Shown piece after piece: positions 41,414 through 52,058 of a stretch of 64,000 nt of DNA. This DNA is from Mycoplasma sp. Bg2 (lineage in GTDB: Bacteria; Bacillota_I; Bacilli_A; Mycoplasmatales; Hepatoplasmataceae): NCBI GenBank assembly GCA_001641225.1, contig LSMY01000003.1, forward strand, positions 1 through 64,000, given 5' to 3'. The notes below the pieces were generated by a model. It had not been told where the DNA came from and made no database searches. It saw nothing but the letters and a program-made list of their open reading frames with translations. The stretch's first letter is position 1, and the number at the start of each line of letters is the position of its first letter. The translations under genes were made by a program, and so were the position numbers.

Positions 41414-43181
41414 ATTCTATTTTATCTCCAAAAAGTTTCTTTAAAATCATCTCATTAGTATCATCAGCTTTAAGAATTTTTTGTGGAATAATAATTGGTT
41501 TTTTAATTATTGTTCCTTTCTTTACTAACTGTTTATGCACTTTAAGCATTTTAGATCAATTATTAGGATTTACTGGTAAAACAAGTAGCTCTTTACCAAG
41601 AAGATCATCAATGAAATTTAAGAAGTCTTTATCTAATGAAATTCTTTTTAATTCATTAATATCTTTATCGTTTTCAAGTCCTAAAATTAAGGCTTGTTTA
41701 TTTACTACTAAAGGTGTTGCTCCTAGCATAATATTAATAAAAGGTTTGTACTTTTCATTAGATGAATATGTTGCAACAAACTCTCATCTTTTTTTAATTT
41801 TTTCTAGTAATTTATCATCAGCTTCGAAAAGGATTGTAATGTAACTTTCAGCAGTAAGATAATCACTAATTACATTATAAAGTGATTTATTAACTATTTC
41901 ATTTGGGTCATTTATTAAATGTTGCTCTTTATTGTTGTTCTCTAATGTTTCACGTGGAACATTAGCAACTTCAGATTCTATGTTTTCTTCTTTAATAACC
42001 TCAATAATTGCCTCTTCTGCTACCTCATCATCCGCACTTTTTTCATCGGTTATTTCTTCTTCTTTTTTGTCATCCGCAACTGTGAGTAAAGTGATTATTG
42101 TTTGTTCTTCTTTTATGATTATTGGTTCTTTTTCTTGAACAATAGATTCCTCTTTATTAGATAATTCTTCTTTATTTGTTTCACGTGAAACATTTACAAT
42201 GTCACTGTCTTTCGTATAAGAAGTTAAGAGTGAATATAAAGAAATTTTGATCAATGAAGGATCTTTTATACTAATAAAGATATTTAAGATATCACTTAAT
42301 AAAGGTTTATACTCTCCTTGTCCTTTACGAACTAAGTTTGTAATTACTTCAATAAGGACTTGAATGATCTTTTTAGGGTCATTATCAGTAGAATTAATTA
42401 AATCAGCTAGTTTTAAGATATTTGTTTTAAGTAAATTCTCAATATCTTCATATTTTATTAATCCTAAAGCTTTAACTACATTATCAACATTTAAGTCCTT
42501 ATTGTAAAGAAGTACAGTCTCTATTGCTGTAATTGCATCTCGAAGTGATCCACCAGCTACTAAAACAATGTATTTAAGCGCCTTTTCATCATAATCTATC
42601 TTTTCTTGTTCTAAAATAAACTTAATTCCTTTTAAAATTGAAGCAGTAGAAAGTATTTCTAGATTGATAATGATAGTTCTTGAAAGTATAGTTTCTGGAA
42701 TCTTATTAATTTCTGTAGTTGCAAGTAAAAACACAGTATTTTCTGGTGGTTCCTCTAATGTTTTTAAAAGAGCATTAAAGGCTGATTTAGAAAGCATATG
42801 AACTTCATCAATAATATAAACTTTATATTTTAATGAAGTAGAGAAATAATTTGTTTTTTCAGTTAAGTTTCTTATTTCATCAACTCCATTATTTGAAGCT
42901 GCATCAATTTCGATTACATCCATCGCAGCACAAGCTGCAATCTCTTTACAAGATTTACATGTACCACATGGATTTGCTCCATTACGGTGCTCACAATTAA
43001 TTGCTTTGGCAAAGATCCTTGCAAGGGTAGTTTTACCTGTTCCTCTAATTCCAAAAAACAAATAAGCATGATTTATTTTGTTTTCTAGAATAGAATTCAT
43101 AAGAATTTTTTTAGCTACATCTTGTCCAATAACTTCATCAAAGTTTTGAGGACGATATTTTAAATATAATGAATTACTCAT
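41406..43181 (-). CDS. dnaX: DNA polymerase III subunits gamma/tau
   Basis: 591 aa once a TGA at about residue 467 is read as Trp. It is the clamp-loader ATPase. Visible: 'YRPQNFDEVIGQ' start, Walker A 'GIRGTGKTT' (44-52), zinc module 'CEHRNGANPCGTCKSC' (63-78), Walker B 'VYIIDEVHMLS' (121-131), sensor 1 'LLATTEINKIPETILSR'. Residues about 330-440 are an acidic, low-complexity linker, then a C-terminal tau-like domain. The linker DNA holds two parS sites, so codons for 'NVSRET' and 'NVPRET' are dictated by that site. The usual ebfC gene between dnaX and recR is missing. Confidence 0.95.
41946..41961. promoter_or_regulatory. parS site 1 (inside dnaX)
   Basis: TGTTTCACGTGGAACA; its complement is TGTTCCACGTGAAACA, matching the Bacillus ParB-binding consensus at every position. 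It lies about 12.5 kb from oriC, in the dnaX linker at codons for 'NVPRET'. Confidence 0.85.
42177..42192. promoter_or_regulatory. parS site 2 (inside dnaX)
   Basis: TGTTTCACGTGAAACA, a perfect 16-bp palindrome and classical parS. It is 231 bp from site 1 centre to centre, a whole number of codons (77), and encodes 'NVSRET' in the same reading frame. Confidence 0.88.
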
Positions 43182-43255
43182 AAACCATTCCTTTCATTTG
43201 TATAATAATTATCTCATTTATGTATCTAGAGCAAGGGAGAAAATTAAAATAAATA

Positions 43256-43335
43256 AAAAAAGTGCCGCACATAGCACTACTTGATGTGGCTGCTCCGTTT
43301 CCGGCCTGACCAGGTTACAAGGTTGCTATTGCGAC
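43256..43335 (-). ncRNA. ffs: signal recognition particle RNA (4.5S/scRNA)
   Basis: The minus strand holds the SRP domain IV signature: GGTCAGG, then CCGGAAACGGAGCAGCC, forming the hairpin bound by Ffh. The termini pair (GTCGC with GCGGC), giving an RNA of about 75-80 nt, of the short bacterial type. The RNA ends in GTGCGGCAC followed by seven T's. TATAAT on the minus strand (43347-43342) places transcription start at G43335. Its location between serS and dnaX repeats the Bacillus order serS-...-scr-dnaX. Confidence 0.93.
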
Positions 43336-43341
43336 AAATAA

Positions 43342-43347
43342 ATTATA
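43342..43347 (-). promoter_or_regulatory. -10 box of the SRP RNA gene
   Basis: TATAAT on the minus strand exactly 7 nt before the 5' G of the folded RNA. No good -35 hexamer is visible. Confidence 0.65.
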
Positions 43348-43388
43348 ACCCATATAATTCAATGAAAATATGGAAATTTGAATATTTT

Positions 43389-44645
43389 TTAGAAGTAATT
43401 AAAGTCTAAATAGGGTTTTAAAGCCTTTGGAACTGCTATTCTTCCATCTTTTTGGACATAATTTTCAACAATTGCTGCAAAAGTTCTTCCTATTGCTAAT
43501 CCACTAGCATTATATGTGTTTACTAACTCTTTAATTCCATTATCATTTATAAATCTTGCCTGCATTCTTCTTGCTTGAAATTGGCCCATACAAGAACAAG
43601 AACTAATTTCACGATAAGTTTTTATTCCAGGCATCCATACTTCAAGATCAATTGTTTTTTTAGCACTAAAACTCATATCACCAGTACATAGTTGTAAAGT
43701 ACGATAAGGAAGTTCTAATACTTCAAGGACTGAGGCTGCTTGTTTTAATAAACTAGCAAAATCTTTCTTTTCATCATGAGGATTCCCAATTTTAACTAAT
43801 TCAACTTTTCTAAACTGATGTAAACGGATAATTCCTCTAGTATCTTTTCCAGCTGACCCAGCTTCTTTTCTAAAACATTGTGTCATTGCCACATAGTTTA
43901 TAGGTAGATTTTCAATTTTTATAATTTTCTTTGCAACTAAATTAGTAAGTGGAACTTCAGCAGTTGGAATCAAATATTGATCTTCTCCTTCAAGTTTATA
44001 AAGATCATCAGCAAATTTTGGCAATTGTCCAGTATTAAATAGTGCTCTGCTATTTACAATTACTGGAGGATCAATTAAAATGTAACCATTTTTAGTATGT
44101 AAATCAAGCATTAATTTTTCAATTGCTTTTATGACCAATGCTCCCTTATCCACATACATTACATGTCTAGAACCTGAAAGTTGATTTGCTTCTTTTGCTA
44201 AAATTAAATGATTTTTTTCAAGTATTTCTCAATGCGGTTTTGCATAAGGTTTATCCTTTTTATCATCTAAAAAAGTTTTTAAAACAACATTATCTTTTTC
44301 ATCATTTCCAACCGGTTCATCATCACCGGCAGGGTTTGGAAATAGCACTTCAAGTTTTTCTAATTCTAAAAGTAGAGCTATTTTTTTATTTTTTAAAACT
44401 TTAACTTTTTCAGAAATTGCTTGTGCTTTTACTTTTAGTTCAGAAATTTTTTCAGGACTATTTTTTATTTCTTTAGAAATTTCATTTAAGTTTTTTCGGT
44501 TATTTTCCTCTTCTTTTAAAAGAGTTAAATATAAAGTATCCACATGTAATACATGGTCAACTTCTTTATCAAACTTAAATCCCTTTGCTGTAAAAGCTTT
44601 TTTATAATATTCAGTTCGTAGTTTTAAATCTTTTAAATCAATCAC
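43389..44645 (-). CDS. serS: seryl-tRNA synthetase
   Basis: 418 aa class II synthetase. Residues 1-110 are the antiparallel coiled-coil arm that contacts the long variable arm of tRNA-Ser ('EEENNRKNLNEISKEIKNS', 'KVKAQAISEKVKVLKNKK'). Class II motif 2 appears as 'NYVAMTQCFRKEAGSAGKDTRGIIRLHQF', with the TRG-I-R-x-HQF serine motif, and motif 3 as 'NASGLAIGRTFAAIVENY'. One TGA (Trp) joins the arm to the catalytic domain. The start is GTG at 44645, overlapping the gyrA TAG by one base (TAGTG). It is last in the gyrB-gyrA-serS operon, and the SRP RNA gene lies 53 bp downstream. Confidence 0.95.
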
Positions 44646-47164
44646 TATATTTCCTCTTTAATAGGTTCAAGTATTTGCTCCTGTGTTTTTTCAATTATTT
44701 CATTTTCAACTTCTTTTAATGATTTTATTGTTGCAATTGAAACAATTTTTTCGCCTTCTTTTGGTCTAACGATGGTTACTCCTTTTGTATTTCTTGAAGA
44801 AGTATTAATTTGATCAAGACAAGTTCTAATTATTGTTCCTTTATCAGTAATAAGCAGTAAGTCTTCATCACCAAAAACAGCTCTTAAACCAATTAATTTA
44901 CCTGCTTTTGCAGTATTTAAGGTTTTAACCCCTTTACCAGCTCTAATTTGTACCCGATATTCTTCTAAATCAGTTAATTTCCCAAATCCTAGTTCAGAAA
45001 CAGAAAGAATCATTTTTTCATTTACTACAGCTGCATAATCAACTATCTCTCCACCATCTATTTGCATTCCATGAACTCCAGCAGCAGATCTTCCCATTGT
45101 TCGAACGTTTGTACTTAAAAATCTGATTGCTTTCCCATTACTGTTTCCTAAAACAATTTGGGCTGGCCGATCATTTGGAATAGCGACAACTTTTAATAGT
45201 TGATCGCCTAATTTTAAAAATAGCGCAATTTTTCCTGTTTTTTGAACTCTTTCAAATTCTTTAGAAGCTGTTTTTTTAACAATTCCTTTTCTTGTTGTAA
45301 AGAACAAGTCTGTTTTTTGATAATTATCAATGGAAATTACACTTTTAATTTTTTCATCATCTTGTAAGTTAATTAAGTTCACAACTGGAAGACCTTTTGC
45401 AGTTTTTCCATATTGATGAATTTGATAACCACGCAATTTGTACACTTTTCCAAGTGAACTAAAGAACAGAATATCTGTATGAGTATTAGTAATTAAAATG
45501 TCTGTTACAAAATCTCCATCACTTGTAGTTACTCCTTTAGAACCTTGTCCTCCACGGTTTTGCATTCTATATTCTGCAATAGGAATTCTTTTGATATAAC
45601 CATTGTTTGTAAGGGTAACAACGATGTCTTCAACAGGAATTAAATCTTCATCATCGATTGAAGCAAGGGAATCAGCAGAAATTTCTGTTCTTCTTTCATC
45701 TCCATATTGTTCAAGAATTTGTTGCATCATTTCTGTGATTCTTTCAACTTGAACATCTTTATCTTCGATAACAAGATTATGATCTTTAATTTCTGCTTCC
45801 AAATTATCAATTTCTTTTTGAATGTTAACTTGTTCAAGACCAGTAAGTCTTTGCAATTTCATTTCTAAAATTGCTTTTGCTTGAATTTCACTTAATTTAT
45901 ATGCACTAATCAATTTAGAAATTGCAATTGCATTATCTGGCGAAGCTTTAATTAAAGCAATAATTGGATCAATATTATCAAGGGCAATTTTAAGCCCACC
46001 TAAAATGTGAATTCTTGCTTCAGCTCTTTTTAAGAGATAAATTGTTTTTCTTACAAGGATTTCTAATTGGTGATCAATGTAACAAATAAGTGCTTCTTTT
46101 AATGAAAGTGTTCTTGGTCTTTCATTTACTAAAGCAACTAAATTTATTGGAAAAGTAGATTGTAATGCTGTAAGTTTAAAAAGTTTATTTAATTCAACTT
46201 CAGGAATGAAGTTTCTTTTAAGTCGAACAACAATTCTAATTCCTAATCTTGAAGATTCATCACGAATATCAGCAATTGAAGTAAGGGTTTTATTTTTTAC
46301 AAGGTCAGCAATTTTTAAAATTAGATTTGATTTATTAACCATAAAAGGAATTTCTGTAATCACAAATTTTCCGGTATTTTTAGCTTCATCAAAACTTATT
46401 TCAACTTTTGATCTAATAATAATCCGTCCTCTTCCAGTATTATAAGCAGCAGGAATTTCATTTTTGTTAACAATGATTCCTCCTGTTGGAAAGTCAGGTG
46501 CACTAATATATTGCATAATATCAATTAAAGAAAGTTCTCTATCATGAGCTAAAGCAATAGCTGCGTTTAAAACTTCAGTAATATTATGCGGTGGAATTGA
46601 GGTTGCCATTCCGACAGCAATTCCAGTTGTTCCATTTAAAAGTAAATTAGGAATTTTTGCTGGAAGTACTTTTGGTTCAATTTCACTATCATCATAGTTA
46701 TCTTGAAAATCAACTGTTTCTTTTTTGATGTCATCTAAAAGTAAAGCAGAGATTTTATGTAGTTTTGCTTCAGTATATCTCATCGCAGCAGCACTATCAC
46801 CATCAACTGAACCAAAGTTTCCTTGTCCCCAAATTAAGGGATAACGCATAGAAAATGGTTGGGCCATTCTTACAAGTGATTCGTAAACTGCACTATCACC
46901 ATGGGGGTGATACTTCGCAATTACTTCTCCTACTGTTCTTGCAGATTTTTTAAAAGCTTTATTATGGGGTAAGTCAAGCTGATCCATTGCATAAAGAATT
47001 CTACGATGGACTGGTTTTAATCCATCTCTTGCATCAGGAATTGCTCTTGAGACAATAACGCTCATAGCATAATCAATAAAAGATGTTTCCATCTCTTTCG
47101 TGATGGCAACTGATTGGATATTACGGTTTGTTAATTTAGTTTCTTTGCTATTTTCTTCCATCAT
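44645..47164 (-). CDS. gyrA: DNA gyrase subunit A
   Basis: 839 aa, breakage-reunion subunit of gyrase. The catalytic tyrosine is Y130 in '[10 protein letters not shown]'. The quinolone-resistance region reads '[15 protein letters not shown]' (86-100), with Ser and Glu at the two common resistance positions, the wild-type pattern in Gram-positive relatives. The C-terminal beta-pinwheel includes the GyrA box '[11 protein letters not shown]', confirming gyrase and not ParC. It has no in-frame TGA. AGGAG precedes the ATG, which lies 6 bp after the gyrB stop. The tail '[23 protein letters not shown]' is acidic. Confidence 0.97.
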   Translation of the reverse strand: MMEENSKETKLTNRNIQSVAITKEMETSFIDYAMSVIVSRAIPDARDGLKPVHRRILYAMDQLDLPHNKAFKKSARTVGEVIAKYHPHGDSAVYESLVRMAQPFSMRYPLIWGQGNFGSVDGDSAAAMRYTEAKLHKISALLLDDIKKETVDFQDNYDDSEIEPKVLPAKIPNLLLNGTTGIAVGMATSIPPHNITEVLNAAIALAHDRELSLIDIMQYISAPDFPTGGIIVNKNEIPAAYNTGRGRIIIRSKVEISFDEAKNTGKFVITEIPFMVNKSNLILKIADLVKNKTLTSIADIRDESSRLGIRIVVRLKRNFIPEVELNKLFKLTALQSTFPINLVALVNERPRTLSLKEALICYIDHQLEILVRKTIYLLKRAEARIHILGGLKIALDNIDPIIALIKASPDNAIAISKLISAYKLSEIQAKAILEMKLQRLTGLEQVNIQKEIDNLEAEIKDHNLVIEDKDVQVERITEMMQQILEQYGDERRTEISADSLASIDDEDLIPVEDIVVTLTNNGYIKRIPIAEYRMQNRGGQGSKGVTTSDGDFVTDILITNTHTDILFFSSLGKVYKLRGYQIHQYGKTAKGLPVVNLINLQDDEKIKSVISIDNYQKTDLFFTTRKGIVKKTASKEFERVQKTGKIALFLKLGDQLLKVVAIPNDRPAQIVLGNSNGKAIRFLSTNVRTMGRSAAGVHGMQIDGGEIVDYAAVVNEKMILSVSELGFGKLTDLEEYRVQIRAGKGVKTLNTAKAGKLIGLRAVFGDEDLLLITDKGTIIRTCLDQINTSSRNTKGVTIVRPKEGEKIVSIATIKSLKEVENEIIEKTQEQILEPIKEEI

Positions 47165-47170
47165 TTTCTC

Positions 47171-49099
47171 CTACACATCTAGTTTTGCAAACTTAGCATT
47201 TTTAGTAATAAAAATTCTTCTTGGTTCTACAACATCACCCATTAAATTAGTAAAGACTTGATCAGCTCTTACGGCATCATCAATGTCAACTTTAAGTAGT
47301 TTTCTATTTTCTGGGTCCATAGTTGTTTCTCAAAGTTGATGATCATTCATTTCTCCAAGTCCTTTATAACGTTGAATTGAATATTTAACATCTTTATCAA
47401 GTGAAGCAATAAATTCTTCTCTTTCAGCTTCTGAATAGATATATCTTTCACTTTTACCTTTAGTAATTTTAAACAAGGGAGGACAAGCAATATAAATATG
47501 TCCTTCTTCAATTAAAACTTTAAAGTAACGATAAAAGAAAGTTAAAAGTAAGGTTCTAATGTGTGAACCATCAACATCAGCATCGGTCATGATAATAATT
47601 TTTCCATAACGAAGTTTATCAAGTCGAATGTCTTGTCCAACTCCAACTCCAAAAGCAGTAATCATGGAAGTGATTTCATTATTTGCAAATAATTTATCAA
47701 TTCTTGCTCTTTCAGCATTAATTACTTTTCCTCTCAAAGGTAAGATAGCTTGGATTTCACGATCTCTTCCCATTTTTGCAGAACCACCAGCAGAATCTCC
47801 TTCAACAATAAAGATTTCTGTTTCATCTACATTTTTAGAAGCACAGTCAGCTAGTTTTCCAGGAAGAGTAGAAAATTCTAATACATCTTTTCTTCTTGTT
47901 TCTTCTTTTGCTTTATTAGCGGCCATTCTACTTTTTGCGGCTAGTTTTACCTTTGTTAAGATTTGACCCGCTTGCATAGGGTTTTCAAGCAAGTATTGGC
48001 CAAATTTATCTTTAAAGATTTTATAAACTATTTCTCTTACTTCATTATTAGCAAATTTTTGTTTAGTTTGTCCTTCATACATTGGATCTGGATGTTTTAC
48101 AGAAATAACTGCAGTAAGTCCTTCTTTAATATCTTCATGAGTAAAGTGTTGTTTTTCTTTTTCAGGAAGATATTTTTTAGCATAATCATTTATTGTTCAA
48201 CTAGTTGCATTAAGAAATCCTTGTTCATGGGTTCCACCTTCTGTTGTTGCAATATTATTTACAAATGAACGAATTTGATATTGATAAGAAGTGTTGTATT
48301 GCATCGCAATTTCAACTTCAACATTATATTTTTTATCTCTTGCTTCAGCATAAATAATATCAGTGGTAATTTTTTCTCGTTGTTGGTTAATATCAGCAAC
48401 AAAATCAGCAATTCCCCCTTCAAATTCAAAATTGATATTTTTTTCTTCATCATTTTCATCAATGATATCAATTTTAAATCCTTTATTTAGATAAGCAGTT
48501 TCTTTTAATCTTTCAGTAATAATATCGATGTCAAGTTCATTAACCCCTTCATTAAAGAAAGTAAAATTAGGAAGAAAACTTACTTTTGTTCCTCTTTTTT
48601 TAGTTGGTCCAACTACTTTTAAACCTTCAGTTTTTTCTCCACCATCTTCAAATCTAATGTTGTATTCTTTACCACCACGATAAACAGAAACTTCAAGTCA
48701 TACTGACAATGCATTAGTAACAGTTGCTCCAACACCATGAAGTCCACCAGAAACTTTATAACCAGAATTTTCTCCACCAAATTTTCCTCCAGCATGTAAG
48801 ATTGTAAAAACAGTTTGGATAGTAGAAATTCCAGTATCAGGATGAATTTCAGGTGGAATTCCCCGTCCATTATCTTCAATGGTAATTGATCCATCTAAAT
48901 TAAGACTAACATCCATTCTTGTTGCAAATCCCGCAAGAGCTTCATCAATTGCATTATCAGTTATTTCTCAAACAAGATGATGTAATCCTTTATTATCAAC
49001 ATTACCAATATACATTCCTGGCCGTACACGAACAGCTTCAAGTTCTTTTAGAACTTGAATTTGTTCAATTCCATAATTATTTAAATCGTCGTTTTTCAT
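47171..49099 (-). CDS. gyrB: DNA gyrase subunit B
   Basis: 642 aa ATPase subunit. GHKL ATPase motifs: '[18 protein letters not shown]' with the magnesium-binding Asn region (Trp is TGA), '[17 protein letters not shown]', and '[15 protein letters not shown]'. The Toprim domain follows: '[22 protein letters not shown]', '[12 protein letters not shown]', and '[18 protein letters not shown]'. The start is ATG 49099 with AAGGA 9-10 nt upstream (GAAGGAAAAAT). A good promoter lies about 290 bp upstream, so the operon mRNA has a long 5' leader. Confidence 0.96.
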
Positions 49100-49488
49100 A
49101 TTTTTCCTTCACAAATTAAGCATCTGAATTTCAGTTAAGAAAAGTGATCTTATTTTAGGTTTTTAGATCTAGTTTAAAAAGAATTTATCTCTTTTTTATA
49201 TTGTAAATTTAGATTAACTTTATGATTAATAAAGTACAATTTTCAACATAAAAAAATGATTGATCTTTTTAACTTAAATCATTTTAATCATTGATAATAA
49301 TAATTATTTAATAAAAAGAAAATTATTTGAAGATAATTCTACAAACAATTTACATCAAAAAATAACTATTATTAGGTGTATTGTTTACATATAAATTATA
49401 CCTTGTCTATGAGGTACTTCAAAAAGAAAAATGGACTTAAATTTAAGTTAAAAATAAGTTAATTATAAGTTAAATAAATCAGGGTTAA
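49100..49488 (-). promoter_or_regulatory. gyrB promoter and long leader region
   Basis: Between dnaN and gyrB, 389 bp without a gene. On the minus strand a promoter TTGAAG (49422-49417), 16 nt, TATAAT (49400-49395) predicts a start near 49388 and a leader of about 290 nt. Within the leader, AAATGATT and AATCATTT (about 49277-49284 and 49255-49262) form a hairpin followed by T's, a terminator-like element that could attenuate the operon. Its presence is seen; its role is inferred. Confidence 0.5.
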
Positions 49489-50610
49489 TTATGTTCTAAA
49501 AGGAAGAATTAATGATTTAAAATTATTATCATTTTGACCATTAATTATGAATGGTTCTTGAGAACTATTGAATTTAATTTCCACCATTTCATTATCAATA
49601 TTTTTTAAAGCTTCGATAATATATTTTGGTGAAAATGAAATTTGAAAAATATTTTCCCCTTCAAAGGTAAAGTTTTTTGTAGTTACGTTTGCATAACCAA
49701 TTTCCAGTTCTCTAGATTCAAAACTTAATTCATCATTATTAATAATTAGTTTTACAAGTAGAGAAGTAGAAGTTTTGTTAGGATTTAAAATTGTTGTCCG
49801 ATCAATTAAAGTGATTAGCTCTTCTTTTTGAGTAAGTAATTTAAATTTAAATTCTTGTGGAAACATATCTAAAAGATTGGGGAACTTTCCTTCAATTAAA
49901 TTAGTTTGGACAATTGCATTTTCTGCTTGCACAATTAGTTTTTGATCAAAGAAAATCAAGGTTAATTCTCCTCTTTCATCAAAAATTCTGATTAATTCTT
50001 TTAAGATTTTAATGGGAATTATTTTTTCGAAATCTTGTTCAGCTTTTGCTCTTGTTTTTGCAAAAGAAATATGTACGTTATCAGTTGCAAAAGCATTAAT
50101 AATTCCATCTTTATAAATAAGATTAACTCCTTGCAAAATTCTTCTTGATGATTTTTCATTTCCAGCAACAACAACTTTTTGAATTAAATTTTTAAAATCA
50201 AAACTATCAATTTTAAGTTCCAATCCTTGATCATAATTAAAAATTGCTCTTTCATATTTATCAGAATTAAGTAAGTTTAATTCATATTCTGAATCTTCTG
50301 ATTTAACCACTAAAATGTTTTTATCAATTGCAATAAGTTCAATATCTTCGTCCTCAATTTTTTGGACAATTTCATTTAGTGTTTTTGCTTTTACAAGAAT
50401 CTTTCCTGGAGCAACAATTTCCAAAACATTCAAATCTACTTCTTCAATTTTTAGATCAAAATAATCATTACGAATTTGAAAAACTACTCTATTATCATAA
50501 ACATCAATTGCTACTCCATATAGTTCAGGACGATGAGCAACTGGTGGAATTCCTAGAGCTAAATGTTTTAAATATTTTTTCAGTATTTTTGTTTTAATTT
50601 TAAAATTCAT
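49489..50610 (-). CDS. dnaN: DNA polymerase III beta sliding clamp
   Basis: 373 aa, the full three-domain ring-clamp length. It tethers polymerase III to DNA. Recognisable: N-terminal 'KIKTKILKKYLKHLALGIP', 'SSRRILQGVNLIYKDGIINAFATDNVHI' (domain 2 entry, normally 'RPVLTGI...ATDSHRL'), 'IIPIKILKELIRIFDERGE', and the C-terminal 'NDNNFKSLILPFRT', close to the normal clamp ending 'LILPVR'. AAAGGG precedes the ATG. The gene is normally next to dnaA; here two opposite-strand genes lie between them. Confidence 0.95.
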   Translation of the reverse strand: MNFKIKTKILKKYLKHLALGIPPVAHRPELYGVAIDVYDNRVVFQIRNDYFDLKIEEVDLNVLEIVAPGKILVKAKTLNEIVQKIEDEDIELIAIDKNILVVKSEDSEYELNLLNSDKYERAIFNYDQGLELKIDSFDFKNLIQKVVVAGNEKSSRRILQGVNLIYKDGIINAFATDNVHISFAKTRAKAEQDFEKIIPIKILKELIRIFDERGELTLIFFDQKLIVQAENAIVQTNLIEGKFPNLLDMFPQEFKFKLLTQKEELITLIDRTTILNPNKTSTSLLVKLIINNDELSFESRELEIGYANVTTKNFTFEGENIFQISFSPKYIIEALKNIDNEMVEIKFNSSQEPFIINGQNDNNFKSLILPFRT

Positions 50611-50632
50611 TTTACTATTTACCCTTTAATTA

Positions 50633-50662
50633 ATTATATTTTAAATAGAATAAATCTAACAA
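50633..50662 (-). promoter_or_regulatory. dnaN promoter
   Basis: Minus-strand TTGTTA (50662-50657), 18 nt, TATAAT (50638-50633), with AAAGGG then 10 nt to the ATG. It gives a short leader with a ribosome site, unlike the leaderless genes. Confidence 0.6.
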
Positions 50663-50931
50663 TAATGTTGTACTATTTATTTAATTTCTTAATTTTTTGA
50701 AAATATATTTATTTATATTTTTATTATTGTTATTAGTGTGGTTAATTTGTTAAAAACATTTTTTTACACAGCAAAATTAATTATTTTCAAAATATTGCTT
50801 GTGGAAAAATGACCATATCATGTGTAAAACAAAAACTAGTATTAAAATGTCAACAAACATAATTTATTTATTTTAAAATTCAATGTTCTATTTTCATTAT
50901 TTTTTGTTGTAAAATTTAACTAATAAAGAAA
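50639..50931. other. dnaN-gpsA divergent region with DnaA-box-like sites
   Basis: This spacer starts with the dnaN promoter and holds three box-like 9-mers: TTTTACACA (50762-50770), TGTGGAAAA (50800-50808, one mismatch to TGTGGATAA) and TGTGTAAAA (50821-50829). Since DnaA-box clusters usually flank dnaA on both sides, this may be the other half of a split origin, or DnaA control of dnaN. TAAAAT (50910-50915) may be the gpsA -10. Confidence 0.45.
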
Positions 50932-51951
50932 ATGGAAACAAAAAATAAAATTAATGATAAAAAAATAGTAATTGTTGGAACGGGTGCTTTTGGAACTGCA
51001 ATTGCCCAAAATTTAGTTCTTATTAATCGAGAGGTAATTCTTTATGGTGTTGATCAAAAAGAAATTGCTGATATAAATAGAAATCATAAGAATTCAAAAT
51101 ACTTTTCTAAACATTTATCAACAAAAATAAAAGCAACTGATGATCCAGCTGTTGCTTTTAATGATAGTGAAATTATTATTATTGGATTACCCTCACATGT
51201 TATGGAACCAGTCCTTAGAGAAGTTATTATTCCTAACATGAATAAAAAAGCTTACTTTATTAATTTATCAAAAGGGTTTGATTATCTAAATGATCGTTTA
51301 CTTCATCGATTAATAAAAGACATTGTTCCTAAAGAATTATTTATTGATGTATTAAAATTATCTGGTCCCTCTTTTGCAGTTGATCTTATTAATAAACAAC
51401 CAACTGAGTTTGTGCTTGCATGTAAAAATATTGAAACAGCTAATTTACTGCTCGATGTTTTTCGTTCAAAAAACGTAAAAGTTCTTTCCCATAATGATAT
51501 TGTTGGAACAGAATTAGTTTCTATTGTAAAAAACCCTTATGCAGTTCTACTTGGAATTGTTGCTGGTCTTGGCTACACTGAAAATGCACAAGCATTAATC
51601 TTTACTCAAGTTTTAAGAGAGATAACTAAACTGATGGAAATTTTAAATAATGGAAAAACTGAAATTATTTATACTCCTGCTGGAATCGGGGATTTATATC
51701 TTACTGGTTCTTCTAAAAAATCAAGAAATTATTCCACTGGGTTTAAAATTGGTTCTGCAGATAAAGTAACTAAAAAAATTCTTTCAACCTTTACAACAGT
51801 TGAGGGGCTTAGATCAATTGAAGTAATTAGAAAAGCAACTTTAGAATATGGTTATGATCCAGAACTATTTGCTTTACTTTATGAAATTGTAATTAATAAA
51901 CAAAAACCTTCATTAATAATTGGAAATTATTTTGAAGGAATAAAACTCTAA
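50932..51951 (+). CDS. gpsA: glycerol-3-phosphate dehydrogenase [NAD(P)+]
   Basis: 339 aa soluble enzyme that reduces dihydroxyacetone phosphate to sn-glycerol-3-phosphate for phospholipid synthesis. The N-terminal dinucleotide site 'IVIVGTGAFGTAIAQNL' covers about residues 10-27. 'LSGPSFAVDLINKQPTEFVLA' near 143 and the catalytic-lysine block 'SIVKNPYAVLLGIVAGLGY' near 200 are typical, as is 'GIGDLYLTGSSKKSRNYSTG' near 245. AAAGAAAATGG gives a weak ribosome site. It is on the plus strand with the SDR gene, wedged between dnaN and dnaA, so it is transcribed toward oriC. Confidence 0.93.
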   Translation: METKNKINDKKIVIVGTGAFGTAIAQNLVLINREVILYGVDQKEIADINRNHKNSKYFSKHLSTKIKATDDPAVAFNDSEIIIIGLPSHVMEPVLREVIIPNMNKKAYFINLSKGFDYLNDRLLHRLIKDIVPKELFIDVLKLSGPSFAVDLINKQPTEFVLACKNIETANLLLDVFRSKNVKVLSHNDIVGTELVSIVKNPYAVLLGIVAGLGYTENAQALIFTQVLREITKLMEILNNGKTEIIYTPAGIGDLYLTGSSKKSRNYSTGFKIGSADKVTKKILSTFTTVEGLRSIEVIRKATLEYGYDPELFALLYEIVINKQKPSLIIGNYFEGIKL

Positions 51952-52058
51952 TTTTTAGCTAAAAAATAAAAAAATTAAGCAATGTATAATATTGTTAGAT
52001 TTTAATTATATGCAATTTATTAATTAATAAAATATTATGGTAAAGGGGAAAAAATAAG

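Noticed and set aside
43256..43335. The G+C-richer hairpin before dnaX as an ordinary terminator for serS
   Set aside because: It contains the conserved SRP RNA core (GGTCAGG...GGAGCAGCC), paired ends and its own -10 box, so it is an RNA gene.
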